Notes: a model not told the origin generated them from the sequence alone. Positions 36,532 through 47,075 are shown, counted from the stretch's first letter. The stretch is 64,000 bases of DNA from Allolobophora icterica (GCA_963556255.1 OY744608.1:29824154-29888153); one strand, 5' to 3'. Numbers and translations are program-made.

Positions 36532-36852
36532 TGTCTGATACAGAATAGGTCTAACTGTTGCTGCTGCCAGTGGGTTTTCCTGACCAACAAGACTTTTATC
36601 CATCCATAGACCATAGATATTGGTCGTATGATGCAAGGAGGTTTGATACCGAATTCTTGGGTTCTGTTAAATGACTTTTCATATTGACAGCCGGTCTTGG
36701 TCTTGGTCTTGCGAGACCAAGACCAAGACTTTGAACCTCAAGACCTTAATTGAACCTCAAGACCAAGACTTTTGGTCTCAAGACCAAGACTTTTAAAAAC
36801 GAACTCGAGTGCACTCGAGACCAAGACCGTGGTCTCGAGGACAACAAGACTG
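36532..36852. repeat. palindrome-rich dispersed repeat (family R1), copy 1
   Basis: It begins gtctgatacagaatag and passes through ttttcctgaccaacaagac to a perfect hairpin (ggtcttggtcttggtct / agaccaagaccaagacc, from about 36693). It continues with aagacc-type repeats and ends with the palindromes ctcgagtgcactcgag and a ctcgagacc/ggtctcgag pair. The same order of parts is found at 47832-49610, where it is interrupted by two nested transposons. Confidence 0.8.
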
Positions 36853-36908
36853 CCCTTACCATATCAGCCAGTGTAACCAGTGTAACCTTTCATTTCGGGT
36901 GCAACAGG

Positions 36909-37110
36909 CAGGGGCGTAATAAACTTTGTTTTAACAAGTGGGGGTACCAATTTCTTACATGTACACGAAGCAAGGCGGAGACTGCGATCTCTGGGAAGGC
37001 ACGATAATAAAATATTGATTGGCATTGTTCAAAAAGTGGGGTACGGCACCCTCAGTCCAAAAAGTGGGAGGTACGGGTACCCCTCGCATCCTCCACAAAT
37101 TACGCCTATG
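36909..37110. mobile_element. 202-bp hAT MITE
   Basis: Ends caggggcgtaat and attacgcctatg are inverted repeats with two mismatches. The flanks gcaacagg (36901-36908) and gcaacggg (37111-37118) match at 7 of 8 positions. The interior repeats a gtggg...ggtac motif. Confidence 0.8.
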
Positions 37111-37118
37111 GCAACGGG

Positions 37119-37672
37119 GGCAGACCTATGTAGGCCTACTCGGTACGCACCAGCAGGGCCTATCTGCATAGCCGCCTCTGCAGATGAGACGAAAGCTTTG
37201 GAGCCTTGCACCTCTCGTCATAGCTGCACACAAGTATCTTTTTAAGACTGCTTCCAGCTTTATAAGGTAGCCTAGGTAGGAATACAGTTCAAAGTACATG
37301 TCGATGTAAAGGTCGTCCTTGCGATTGTATTTGAAAAGACGCAGCGTTGACCGTAGGCGGCGATACACAGGGTCTGCGACCTGAGTTTTGATTCGCTTTC
37401 TCCTCCTCTGGCTTTGACATTATTTTTAAAGTGACCCTGTATACATATGAACTACTGCTTCGGCCATTGCTAGCCGCCAGCGGGAACCCCATCCCGGCCG
37501 GATCGGAAATCCTAAATGCGTCAGAGACTGCGTGTAAGCCAGTTTAGCGACATATTATGACAGCAAAGGCCGTTGACCGGCAGATTTTACTTTTGAACAC
37601 TATGTCACGGTTCGTGGTTATTTCGCTCTAACGCTTACGGGCAAACTAAAGTAGGCAATTCCGAAATGCAAA
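37119..37672. other. intergenic DNA without a recognised gene
   Basis: Moderately GC-rich unique-looking DNA. Several short frames overlap on both strands but none shows a domain. Confidence 0.35.
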
Positions 37673-37743
37673 CAGGGCTGTAGTGGTAAAATTAGAGGTG
37701 AGTACACGCTTTATACCCGCGTATACCATCGACTACAGCCCTG
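37673..37743. mobile_element. 71-bp hAT-like micro-MITE
   Basis: Ends cagggctgtagt and actacagccctg are perfect 12-bp inverted repeats. The perfect 8-bp duplication aatgcaaa lies at 37665-37672 and 37744-37751. The interior is only 47 bp. The size is far below that of most MITEs. Confidence 0.92.
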
Positions 37744-38307
37744 AATGCAAACCGTGTATTAGTCTGACGTGATGACACTTAGGCCTATAGGCATGCAGCT
37801 ATAGCCGAATTTACCATTTGAAGGCCAGTGTCCTTTGCAGTTAATAGACCGACGAGGGAGACCTGTCGTGTCGTAGGCCTATCTTATCTAACGCCTCTCA
37901 CGGAAAAGCTATTCTGAGGCGCTCTCAGCACAGAAGACCTGGGGAAACAGAAATGCCTTTAAGGAACGAGAGACCTGTGAGGAGAAGCCCTGCAGTTATT
38001 AGTATGGCCAAATTGGGCCTGTCATGCTGCTTCCGCAAAGATATGACATATATGATATTAATAATAATAATTTTTGTTCTTTAATTAAGCGCCTGCAAAC
38101 GCACTGCGCTGTACAGTGAACATACATATAGCAGAAACGGCAGCCACGCAGGGCGCCTTACATACATGTATAGGCCTACAGTAGAAGCACATGATAACAG
38201 TTTTACAGGAGTCGAATATAACTGTTTAAGCGGCAGCCAATGGCGCCAATCATGGCCTACAATTCATTTAACCATCGCTGCCACCTAGCGAGTAGAAGGC
38301 TGAATAA
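37744..38307. other. intergenic DNA with TAGGCCTA motifs
   Basis: No gene seen. The 8-bp palindrome taggccta occurs at 37780-37787 and 37874-37881. Confidence 0.35.
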
Positions 38308-38311
38308 ACCT

Positions 38312-38390
38312 TACGGGGTCTACCGGGTTCGATCTTGGTACCTTCAGCTCTTCACGCCAGTGTGTTATCCATTACTCTATGGGCTCCCCT
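38312..38390 (-). mobile_element. tRNA-derived SINE head
   Basis: On the minus strand a box A (tagagtaatggataacacac) is followed by a strong box B (agatcgaacccgg). The acceptor ends do not pair and the T arm is incomplete, so it is not a functional tRNA gene. Confidence 0.6.
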
Positions 38391-39570
38391 ATCATCAAAG
38401 TGTAGAAAAGTAAGTAAACGCAGCTGATCGCGCATGGTTGGCTTTCTCAAACCTGCAAGAAGTCATAATGCAAATTCCTATTAAAAATGAGAACTAGGTC
38501 GGGCCTCTTAAATATTAGCGGGGACCCCATGCAACTGCATGTGTTGCATAATATATATGGTTAGGCCCTAGTCAGTCGACCCTTCATATAGGCATATATA
38601 GGCTTACAGTATAATGACTTCCGACACGGAAATTCCCGATTAATGGGCGACGCAGATGTATGCTTACTGCAGTGGTATGGTTGTTACTGGCCTCGTATAA
38701 CCATTGCGTTTCACCGCAATTAATGTGTGTAACACTTGAAAGGTGGCGAGAGGGAATACAAGTCTCAGGGAAGAAGCTATCGACAACGCAAACAAAGGGC
38801 GATGGTTATAAACTGACGACAGATCGAGTGGTCACAAAGTACCTTAGCTTATTTAGAACAAGGGGTTTCTACAGGAGGAAACAAAGTTTAACGACATCTC
38901 ATGTCATCATCTACTCATGGCAACAAAGGCCACTGACGTCAGCAGAGTTCACATCGTTCGTATGACATAGGCCTAATATCCTACAACGCATTTTTAATTT
39001 CTCCGCGACCATGTGCCATCAGCTATTAGGTCTGCAAAAGCAAAATCCGCTCTGCGCATGCTTAAAAACTCCGCCACTGCTCATACTCTGGTAGTGCCAG
39101 TCCCACACTTGGATAAAGGAGAAGGGTGACCTCAATTAACAGCCTTGGCAGTCATAAGATGTTAAAAATGGAAACTACTGCTGCTTGATTAAACAGTAGG
39201 CCTACGGGGCATAACTATAGCTAAACAAGCTTGATTAAAGACATAGTTAAGTCCATCGTGAATTTTCTGCCTTCGAGGATATCAGCAGCACATAGGCCTA
39301 AGCTTGTCAAAATAGGCCTAACACACAGAAATCTGTTTCCAAATAGCCAAGAAAAGACAATGGTGGAGAAGGTTGGAATTGTACAGAACGGCGACAAGAA
39401 ACGAGAGCAGTTGTGAATGAGATCAAGATATTGTGACTGTAAGAGCTGTTTCTACAAATATACAGGTGGAAAATGAGCTGTTTGGCACACTGGTAGTTTA
39501 GAGGGTATTAAATGAGTAGTGAACCGATGGAGTGGTAAATAATATAGTATCACAATATGGTATCAATAGG
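38391..39570. other. intergenic DNA without a recognised gene
   Basis: Nothing supported. The longest frame (38660-38965, plus) has no recognisable domain. taggccta palindromes occur several times near 39190-39320. Confidence 0.35.
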
Positions 39571-39800
39571 AGCGGCCCAGTCTAGAACTTGTGGCGCCCC
39601 ATGGCAGTTCAAGAGAGTTGGTGTCCGATTGATTAGTTGTCTGGTTGAGAACGACGGTACAGATAAGAAGCAACAAGCTGAAAGCAGGGCCAGCAAAGTG
39701 TTGGAGGCGGTGAAGTAGTAGGCCTAGGCCGATATCATTGTTGACACTGTCAAAAGCGGCAGAAAGATCAAGTAAAGCGAGAGTAGTAACCTTTCCGTTG
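39571..39800 (-). mobile_element. CR1/L2-like LINE reverse transcriptase core fragment
   Basis: On the minus strand the frame reads VTTLALLDLSAAFDSVNNDI, the conserved catalytic motif A of LINE reverse transcriptases. After about 55 codons a frameshifted GAPQVLDWAAP follows, corresponding to the GVPQGSVLGP motif. It is a decayed fragment. Confidence 0.75.
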
Positions 39801-39884
39801 TCTTTGGAGCTTACTTATTTTACTGTGAACAGTAAGTAGTGCAGGGGAGGGGGTAACAGAAATGCATGTGCTTGCATACGCTTG

Positions 39885-40275
39885 CGAATTTGGGGGGGGG
39901 GGTGGGGGGGCTACTGATAATGTACGTACGCAAATTGATTGGCCTTCAAGAGAGCTAGAGTTCAGTATTTCCAGCTATCCGGTACTACCAGAAGAAGTAG
40001 GACTGTGGGAAAGGTGTCACTTGTATGCCACCTTACCTCTGAACGCTATTATTAAACTATCACACAACTCGGCAGTGAATCCATTGATTACTCATCCTTC
40101 AATCTGGCCTAAAGTGCAGACAGTCGCTGCCTGGGCCTGTGTAACTGACACATTCTGCAGCTGATCTGGGGGGGGGGTTGCGTCAACTGTACGTACGCAG
40201 GTGGGGGGTCGAAAAAAGTACGCGTGCGAACAGGGAGGGTCCAATTTTCCCGGATTTTTGCGTACGTAATATATG
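39885..40275. repeat. G-run and gtacgtacgc repeat region
   Basis: Runs of nine or more G (39892-39910 and 40168-40178) each stand near a gtacgtacgc palindrome. The right end reads ttttgcgtacgtaatatatg then gatggcccc. This looks like part of a transposon with G-rich ends. I could not define both termini. Confidence 0.45.
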
Positions 40276-40282
40276 GATGGCC

Positions 40283-42676
40283 CCTAACTAAAGAACACAT
40301 CTAAACTAAAGAAGTATCTTAACTAAAGAACACATCTTAGCCAAAGAACATATCTTAATTGAAGAACACGTCTTAGTTAAAGAACGGTCTTAAATAAAGA
40401 ACATATCTTACCGACAGAACATATCTTAATTAAAGAGCACATCTAAACTAAAGAGATCTCAACTAAAGAACACATCTTATCTAAAGAACTATCTTAACTA
40501 AACAACACAACTAAAGAACTAGCTTAACTAATGAACACATCTTCATGAAAGAACACAATGAGGAAAACATCTTAACTTAAGAACTATCTTAACCAAAGAT
40601 AATTTTAAATAAAGAACTATCTTAACAAAAGAACACATCTAAACTAAAGAACTATCTTAACTAAAGAACACTTCTTGACTAAAGAACTATCTTACTAAAG
40701 AACGTAATTATCTTAACTAAAGAACATATCTTAACCGAAGAACACATCCTAACTCAAGAACACATCTTGACTAAAGAACTGTTAACGAAAGAACACATTT
40801 GAACTAAAAAGCAATTTTAACTAAAGAAAACATCTTAACTAAAGAACATATCTTAGCAAAAGAACACATGTCAACAAAGGAACTATCTTAACTAATGAAA
40901 CACATCTTAAATAAAGAACTATCAACCTTCTTAACTAAAGAACACATCTTAACTGATGAACTATCTCAACTAAACAACGCATATAAACTAAAGAACTATC
41001 TTAACTACAGAACAAATTTAATCTAAAGAAGTGTCTTAACAAAAGAACACATCTTAACCAAAGAACATATCATAATTAAAGAACACATCTAAACTAAAGA
41101 ACTATCTTGACTAAGGAACACATCTAAACTAAAGAACCATCTTAACTGAAGAAAACGTCTTAACTAAAGAACTATTTTAACTAAACAACCCATCTTAATT
41201 AAAGAACAATCCCAACTAAACAACACATCTTAACTAAAGAACTATCTTAACTAAAGAACCCATCTTAACTAAGGAACTATCTTAACTAAAGAACCCATCT
41301 TAACTAAGGAACTATCTTAACTAAAGAACACATCTAAACTAGAGAACTGTCTTAAATAAAAAAAAACTATCATCACTAAAGAACAAATCTTAACTAAAGA
41401 ACACCCTTAACTAAAGACCTATCTTAACTAAACAACATATCTTAGCTAAAGAACACATTTAAACAAAGGAACTATCTTAAATAAAGAACACATCTTAACT
41501 AAAGAACTATCTTAGCTAAAGAACACATCTTAACTAAAGGACATATCTTAACTGAAGAACACGTCTTAAGTAAAGAACATATCTTAATTAAAGGACACAT
41601 CTAAACTAAAGAACTATCTTAACTAAGGGGCATATCTTAACTAAAGAACACGTCTTAACTAAAGAACTATCTAAACAAACGAACGCATCGTAACTAAAGA
41701 ATTATCTATTTTCTAAGGAACACGTCTATACTAAAGAACACATCTATACTAAAGAACTGTCTTAACTAAAGAACTATAATAACTAAAGAACAAAGCCTAA
41801 CTAAAGGACACCCTTAACAAAAGACCTATATTAACTAAACAACATATCTTAGCTAAAGAACACATCTCAACAAAGAACACATCTTAAATAAAAAAGTATC
41901 TACCATCTTAACTAAAGAATATATCTTAACTAAAGAACACGTCTTAAGTAAGGAATATATCTTAATTCAAGAACACATCTAAATTAGAGAACTATCTTAA
42001 CTAAGGACATATCTTAACTAAAGAAGACATCTAAACTAAAGAGCTATCTTAACTTATGAACATATCTTAGCTAAAGAACATATCTTAACTAAAGAACACG
42101 TCTTAACTAAAGAACTATCTTAAGTAAGGAACACATCTTAACTAAAGAGAACTATCTTAGCTGAAGAACGCATCTTAACTAAAGAACTATCTTATTCAAA
42201 GAAAACATCCAAACTAAAGAACCTTCTTTACTAAAAACACTTGTGAACTAAAACAATTATCATAACTTAAGAACAAATCTTAACTATGGAACATATTTGA
42301 ACTAAAGAACACATCTTAAGTAAAGAACTATCTTAGCTAAAGAACACATCTAAAGAACTATCTTAACTAAAGAACTATCTTAACTAAAGAACACATCTAA
42401 ACAAAAGAACTATATTAACTTAAGAATGTATCTTAATTTAAGAACAATCTTAATTAAAGAAAACATCTAAACTAAAGAACCTTCTTTACTAAAGAACACA
42501 TCTTAACTAAATAAATATTTTAATTGAAGAACACATCTTTACTAGGCAACATATCTTAACTAGGGAACTATCTTTACTAAAAACACATATAATTAAAGAT
42601 CTATCTTACTAAAGAACACATCTAAACTAAAGAACCATCTTCAGATTCTTCACTAAACAACACATCATAACTAAAG
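40283..42676. repeat. 2.4-kb minisatellite, 17-18-bp unit
   Basis: It is a tandem array of aactaaagaacacatctt (18 bp) interleaved with aactaaagaactatctt (17 bp) and many point variants, more than 130 units in all. The two unit types often alternate, giving a higher-order period of about 35 bp. The array is nearly free of G apart from the gaac position. Confidence 0.95.
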
Positions 42677-43373
42677 GAAATAGGAGGGGCCTAAAGAAAC
42701 TGACGAAAATTTATGCAATAAATTAGTAAAGAAAACAAGTACACTTAGTACTCCTTTGCATTAAGCTGAACAACTAGGAATCGCAAAACTCTGGTAATGT
42801 AATTGAACAAGAAATGACAGAATATCTTTATGCTTATAGGGCCTACATTTGCTGTTCCCCTAAAATCCCTGCCAGAATAGAAAGTATTTCAAAACGTCTG
42901 CTTCGATAACTTTAAAAGTAAACTGCTCTTTAAAAAATGAGTATAGTGACTTCAAAAACTTTGGGTAATAAAATCAGGTGGGGAGGTAAAGATAAAAGTA
43001 GTGGAATGCCAATTACTTTCAAAATAAATACCGCTGAATAGTTGTGTCCATAAAGAACACCGTTGCTTGTCCCGCCCTCCATCCCACCCCACAAAATTCA
43101 CCAGCCCACCGCCTGCACTCTGCTGCATGTACCTCCTCAATATATTTGCAACCCACCATCTACGCCCAATCCACCATCCCAATTTTCCAGGCTATGGTCG
43201 ATAATCATGATGATGAATACGTACCGCAATTCTTCAGCTCATCGGAACCATCGATACAGTCAATTGTTCCATCTCACCAAGTACTGCGCAGTTTGCATTT
43301 GCCATTGGAAGCAAACTTATTTTCCGTCGCACTATCGCATATTTCTAAAATAAAAAGACTTATGCAGTTTTAG
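42677..43373. other. intergenic DNA between the minisatellite and (TTA)n tracts
   Basis: No gene recognised. Short frames at 43044-43373 lack domains. Confidence 0.35.
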
Positions 43374-43430
43374 TATTATCATTATTATTGTCATCATTAT
43401 TGTCATCATTATTGTCATTATTATTGTCAT

Positions 43431-43504
<74 letters not shown>

Positions 43505-43505
43505 G
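43374..43505. repeat. (TTA/TCA)n microsatellite
   Basis: An att/atc trinucleotide tract ending at a gtttacccgaggtatatat boundary. Confidence 0.95.
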
Positions 43506-43528
43506 TTTACCCGAGGTATATATATCAG

Positions 43529-43535
<7 letters not shown>

Positions 43536-43598
<63 letters not shown>

Positions 43599-43638
43599 TA
43601 TTATCATTATTATTATCATTATTATTATTATTATTATT
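43536..43638. repeat. (TTA)n microsatellite, retroelement 3' tail
   Basis: A (tta)n tract with internal atc variants. Read on the minus strand it is a (TAA)n tail directly after a short conserved hairpin (cctgaggaatcatatatacc). Confidence 0.95.
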
Positions 43639-43908
43639 TTACCCGAGGTATATATGATTCCTCAGGTGTCAGATACTAATTAAATATGTTGATTCTGGAG
43701 TGGCCGTCCTGGTCAAGATCTGGAACAACGAAAGTGCTGTGGAAGGCAACTGCATTGAAACGCTGAATAACGATGGATATGCGTTGAAACCATCGATATC
43801 TATATTTAGTCTAAATATAGATATCGATGGTTGAAACAAATAACTGGTTTCACTAGGGTCTCCAGATGTCTGGTGCAGGAGACTGCTGCTGTTAAATACG
43901 ATTTCAGC
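43639..43908 (-). mobile_element. retroelement C-terminal fragment, copy 3, carrying a 39-bp insertion
   Basis: The DNA at 43740-43870 matches the 3' coding end of the neighbouring retroelement copy (44200-44320), for example ttgaaac...aactggt...tct. It is shorter and frame-broken. It carries the palindromic insertion at 43791-43829. Confidence 0.65.
43791..43829. mobile_element. 39-bp perfect palindrome with 8-bp target duplication
   Basis: Arms catcgatatctatattta and taaatatagatatcgatg (18 bp each, perfect) around the spacer gtc. The perfect 8-bp direct repeat gttgaaac flanks it at 43783-43790 and 43830-43837. The paralogous copy near 44270 has a single ttgaaac at the corresponding place, which is the empty site. 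It is too small to encode anything and must have been mobilised in trans. Confidence 0.9.

Positions 43909-43909
<1 letters not shown>

Positions 43910-43971
<62 letters not shown>
43910..43971. repeat. (TTA)n microsatellite
   Basis: A pure (tta)n tract of about 20 units between retroelement fragments. Confidence 0.95.
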
Positions 43972-43972
<1 letters not shown>

Positions 43973-44016
43973 GAACAACTATTATTATTATTGTTTACCC
44001 GAGGTATATATATCAG

Positions 44017-44024
<8 letters not shown>

Positions 44025-44082
<58 letters not shown>

Positions 44083-44111
44083 TATTATCATTATTATTAT
44101 CATTATTATTA

Positions 44112-44173
<62 letters not shown>
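44025..44173. repeat. (TTA)n microsatellite, retroelement 3' tail
   Basis: A (tta)n tract with atc variants, directly 3' (minus strand) of retroelement copy 1. It is bounded on the left by the same gtttacccgaggtatatat phrase as 43504-43522. Confidence 0.95.
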
Positions 44174-44185
44174 GATCTGAAATTG

Positions 44186-45064
44186 TTATATTTCGTTGAT
44201 CGCTGGAAGCGATTTGGTAAAAGAACCGCTGAAAGCCACAGCATTGAACCGCTGGACAGTCACCGACAGTTGTTGAAACAGGTAACTGGTCTCTCGGGCT
44301 TCGCCTGTGATCTGAGTGAGGTGGCGGCCAATGTCTGCAATGAGAGCAAGGCCTCTGTTGTTGATGGGGCCAAGCGTTTCCATGGCCAGCGGAACGAAGA
44401 AGTGAGTATGAAGGAGCGCGTTGTATTTTGCGTTCTTTCTGCTGTCAGCAAGCTCGGCAGCCGCTCCGGCTTGAATGGCTGTAATGGGTAAATAAGATGC
44501 CGCGAGCGTGTCCACAACCGTGGCGTCCCACACCAGACTCCGACCTGCCCTCCATGGGACGAGGGTAATGCCGTCCGGTTTCTTGCCATCCGTGCGGAAA
44601 AGGCCTTGTGGTTCTTTGACTGCCGGAAAACCTGCTTTTGTTAGGTTGCGGCAGATCAGGTCGTTGAGAGCGGCATGGCGGGCCAATCGACCGAAGCCAA
44701 GAGTGCATGACAGGCCGTGTGTGCCTCTAGCAGTGACCAATGCACCGCAGGCGCATGTGTGGGGTTCGCAGATGTTGGCTCCCAAGCGTAGGCCAACCGC
44801 CACTCTGATCGCCTCGTCGCTCATCCTTAGGCCGCAAGATGTAATCGGCAAGCAGTGAAGCCAGTCGCTGGCGTGTTGGGCGGAAACGGCTCTCAGTCGG
44901 GCCTGTGCTTCCGTCTCCGTTAGTGCAGTATTTAGCTCCTGGAGCAACTTTTGAAGGAGCGGTCTATCCCATTTGGATTGAATGTGTAGGCCTATTGGGA
45001 AGTCGTCAGCTATTGTAATGCCTGTTTCCGCTTGCCACTGCAGCGATGATGTCGCGAAGTGCAA
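44186..45064 (-). mobile_element. non-LTR retroelement C-terminal ORF with REL-endonuclease-like motifs, copy 1
   Basis: An open frame of 292 codons truncated at the N side. It contains DWLHCLPITSCGLRMSDEAI, then RVAVGLRLGANICEP, a C-x4-CxCG...HGLSC cysteine/histidine cluster, then GLFRTDGKKPDGITLVPW and SLVWDATVVDTLAASYL, ending with FVPLAMETLGPI and LFQQLSVTVQRFNAVAF. A zinc-knuckle-like cluster followed by a K/RPDG...WDxTV pair resembles the restriction-like endonuclease end of R2-type and related retrotransposons. The family name is an inference. The absence of stop codons over 292 codons suggests a fairly recent copy. A (TAA)n tail follows. Confidence 0.75.
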
Positions 45065-45111
45065 GTCGGGCTGGAGAGCGGTCTCACCTAGAACGTTGGA
45101 CTGGAGAGCGA

Positions 45112-45150
45112 GGGTGCCCCAAGGTACATAATTATGATCCCTTGGGGACT
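45112..45150 (-). repeat. conserved retroelement hairpin
   Basis: On the minus strand it reads agtccccaagggatcataat then tatgtaccttggggc. The CCCCAAGG/CCTTGGGG arms pair. Related phrases occur at 45230-45262 and 43639-43665 next to (TTA)n tracts. Confidence 0.7.
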
Positions 45151-45161
45151 TATTATTATTA

Positions 45162-45223
<62 letters not shown>
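45151..45223. repeat. (TTA)n microsatellite, retroelement 3' tail
   Basis: A (tta)n tract. On the minus strand it follows the conserved hairpin of copy 2. Confidence 0.95.
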
Positions 45224-45229
45224 TATTTT

Positions 45230-45262
45230 TTTGCCCCAAGGTACACATGATCCCTCGGGGAC
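45230..45262 (-). repeat. conserved 3'-terminal hairpin of retroelement copy 2
   Basis: On the minus strand it reads gtccccgagggatcatgtgt then accttggggc, just before the aaaa(TAA)n tail. The arms CCCCGAGG and CCTTGGGG pair with a G-T wobble. Confidence 0.7.
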
Positions 45263-45299
45263 TTAGATATTAGACTATTTATTGTTTTTTTCCGGAAAA

Positions 45300-46246
45300 T
45301 CAGGCCTCGTCCTCCGCTAAGTCATTAAACGTGCCGCGAAAAGCGATGGCATTATAGCGCTGAATACAGATGGAAAGGCGCTGGAAGAGGAACGTAACCT
45401 CTCGCGGCTCCCCAGAGATGGCCGAGAGTCGCCGACCAACCTCTCGAAGGAAACTGATCTCGGCGGCGTTAATTGGCCCCAGTGTCTCGAAGGCAATGGG
45501 CAGGAACAGGTGGAACGGGGGCAGCCCCGAATATTTCTCAGATTTGCGAATGGCAGCCTGCTCCGCCGCGGCTCCTCCAGCATTGGCTGTGTGAGTGACA
45601 TAAGATGCGGCGCAGGTGTGAATCACCGTGGCGTCCCAGGCCAGGTATTTACCGGACGCCCACGGGATCATTGTGGCCCCATCGGGTCTTTTGCCATCTG
45701 TACGGAACAAGCCTGACGGCTCCTTTGTACTCGGGACATCAGCCTTTCGAAGGGCTCGCCAGACTATGTCATTGATGTCGTGATGGCGAAGAGCTCGTCC
45801 GAACGCCAATCGACAGGCAAGGCCGTGCTGGCCGTCCTGGCCCACCAAGTCGCCGCAGCCACAACGGTGGGGGCCACAGAGATCGAGACCTAGCCGGAGG
45901 CCGACTGCGACCCGTACAGCTTCGTTATTCAAGCACAGGCCGCATGATGGAATCGGCAGAACGGACAGCCAGTCCCCGGAATGTGGAAATCCGACCGCCA
46001 GCAATCGCGCCCGGTCCATCGGTGTGTCTGCACCCGCCCAAACCGTCGATCTGTCCAATTCAACAACCGGTCCGTCCCAGATTGCTTGTTTTGTTGGCAT
46101 TGGGTTGACACAAGTTGGAAGTGTCTCCCTGCGGACCATCAGCAGCTCCTCAATGTTGGGATCAGCTATTACTAGGCATCGATCTAGAATGGCAGACTGG
46201 AGTACGAGGGTTGACGCAGCTGAAGCCAAAAAGGCGGAGGAAGCCA
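45300..46246 (-). mobile_element. non-LTR retroelement C-terminal ORF with REL-endonuclease-like motifs, copy 2
   Basis: A second divergent copy in the same orientation. It is open from the junction with a (TTA)n tract to a stop at 45300, about 315 codons. Motifs follow the same order: DWLSVLPIPSCGLCLNNEAV, RVAVGLRLGLDLCGPHRCGC, HGLAC, RHHDINDIVWRAL, EPSGLFRTDGKRPDGATMIP, YLAWDATVIHTCAASYV, FLPIAFETLGPI, and FLFQRLSICIQRYNAIAFRG. It keeps all the Cys/His and RPDG...WDxTV residues. The N side is replaced by the microsatellite, so no reverse transcriptase is present. Confidence 0.78.
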
Positions 46247-46272
46247 TATTATTATTATTATTGTTATTATTA

Positions 46273-46309
<37 letters not shown>

Positions 46310-46337
46310 TACTATTATTATTATTATTATTTATTAC

Positions 46338-46402
<65 letters not shown>
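46247..46402. repeat. (TTA)n microsatellite
   Basis: A long (tta)n tract with a few interruptions. It keeps the reading frame of copy 2 open, giving artificial poly-Ile/Asn/Tyr translations. Confidence 0.95.
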
Positions 46403-46403
<1 letters not shown>

Positions 46404-46488
46404 GACGTATAGTTGGGTCCAGCTTGGATGGGCCCGCCGGTCCTCGATCCCGGGCAGTCCTGACATGGTGCCCTGGTATGCGACTGCA

Positions 46489-46549
<61 letters not shown>
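46489..46549. repeat. (TTA)n microsatellite
   Basis: A pure (tta)n tract of about 20 units. The 86 bp between it and the previous tract hold a GC-rich hairpin-forming spacer. Confidence 0.95.
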
Positions 46550-46551
<2 letters not shown>

Positions 46552-46789
46552 AATTGAACAATTTAGCATCCATGGTAGTGTCGATGAAAAGCAGATGACG
46601 TTCCCGCGTTGGACAATTACCGGGAGTCCTTGGAACAGTAGCTTGTCTCAAGTGTGTCCTGGGTTGCTTTCGTCAACCTTCGTCCCAGCTCTAACACAAA
46701 ATCCAAACCTTCACAACTCCAAGCACCGCTGGACTACAAAAGTATGCGTTCGGGTGATTGTGGCGTACCGGTACTTAGATCTTTTGGAG

Positions 46790-47075
46790 GTCGCTGCCCG
46801 GTTTGCGGCCTTACCTGCTCCGGTTGATGGTCCTGCAAGGGAGTGCAAGATATGACGCTGCAAATGTGTCCGAAACGATCACATCCCTAGTGAGGCACCT
46901 TCCGTGGTTCGCATAGCGTCGTTCCGAGTCTCATTTCAACCGCGATCCGTATCACTTCATCCGACAAAGCGGAGGCCCAATGCAGTAATCGGAGGAGCTA
47001 GCAACCAATCACCCGCGTGTGGTGCCCGAGAAGCTGAGACGAGCCCGGTCTAGTGCATTGTTCGCAGACTCGTGC
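46790..47075 (-). mobile_element. retroelement C-terminal fragment, copy 4
   Basis: On the minus strand LLHWASALSDEVIRIAVEMR followed by LGTTLCEP matches SDEAIRVAVGLRLGANICEP of copy 1. After a deletion, VSDTFAASYLAL matches VVDTLAASYLPI. The stretch between, with the cysteine cluster and RPDG motif, is missing. Confidence 0.7.

Noticed and set aside
38312..38390. tRNA gene on the minus strand
   Set aside because: Boxes A and B are present but the acceptor and T stems do not pair; it is better read as a tRNA-derived SINE.
40283..42676. Possible CRISPR-like array
   Set aside because: There are no unique spacers between repeats; it is a simple minisatellite in an animal genome.
43388..46569. 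Long poly-Ile, poly-Leu, poly-Asn and poly-Tyr frames on both strands
   Set aside because: They are translations of (TTA)n microsatellites, open in several frames at once, and have no gene context.
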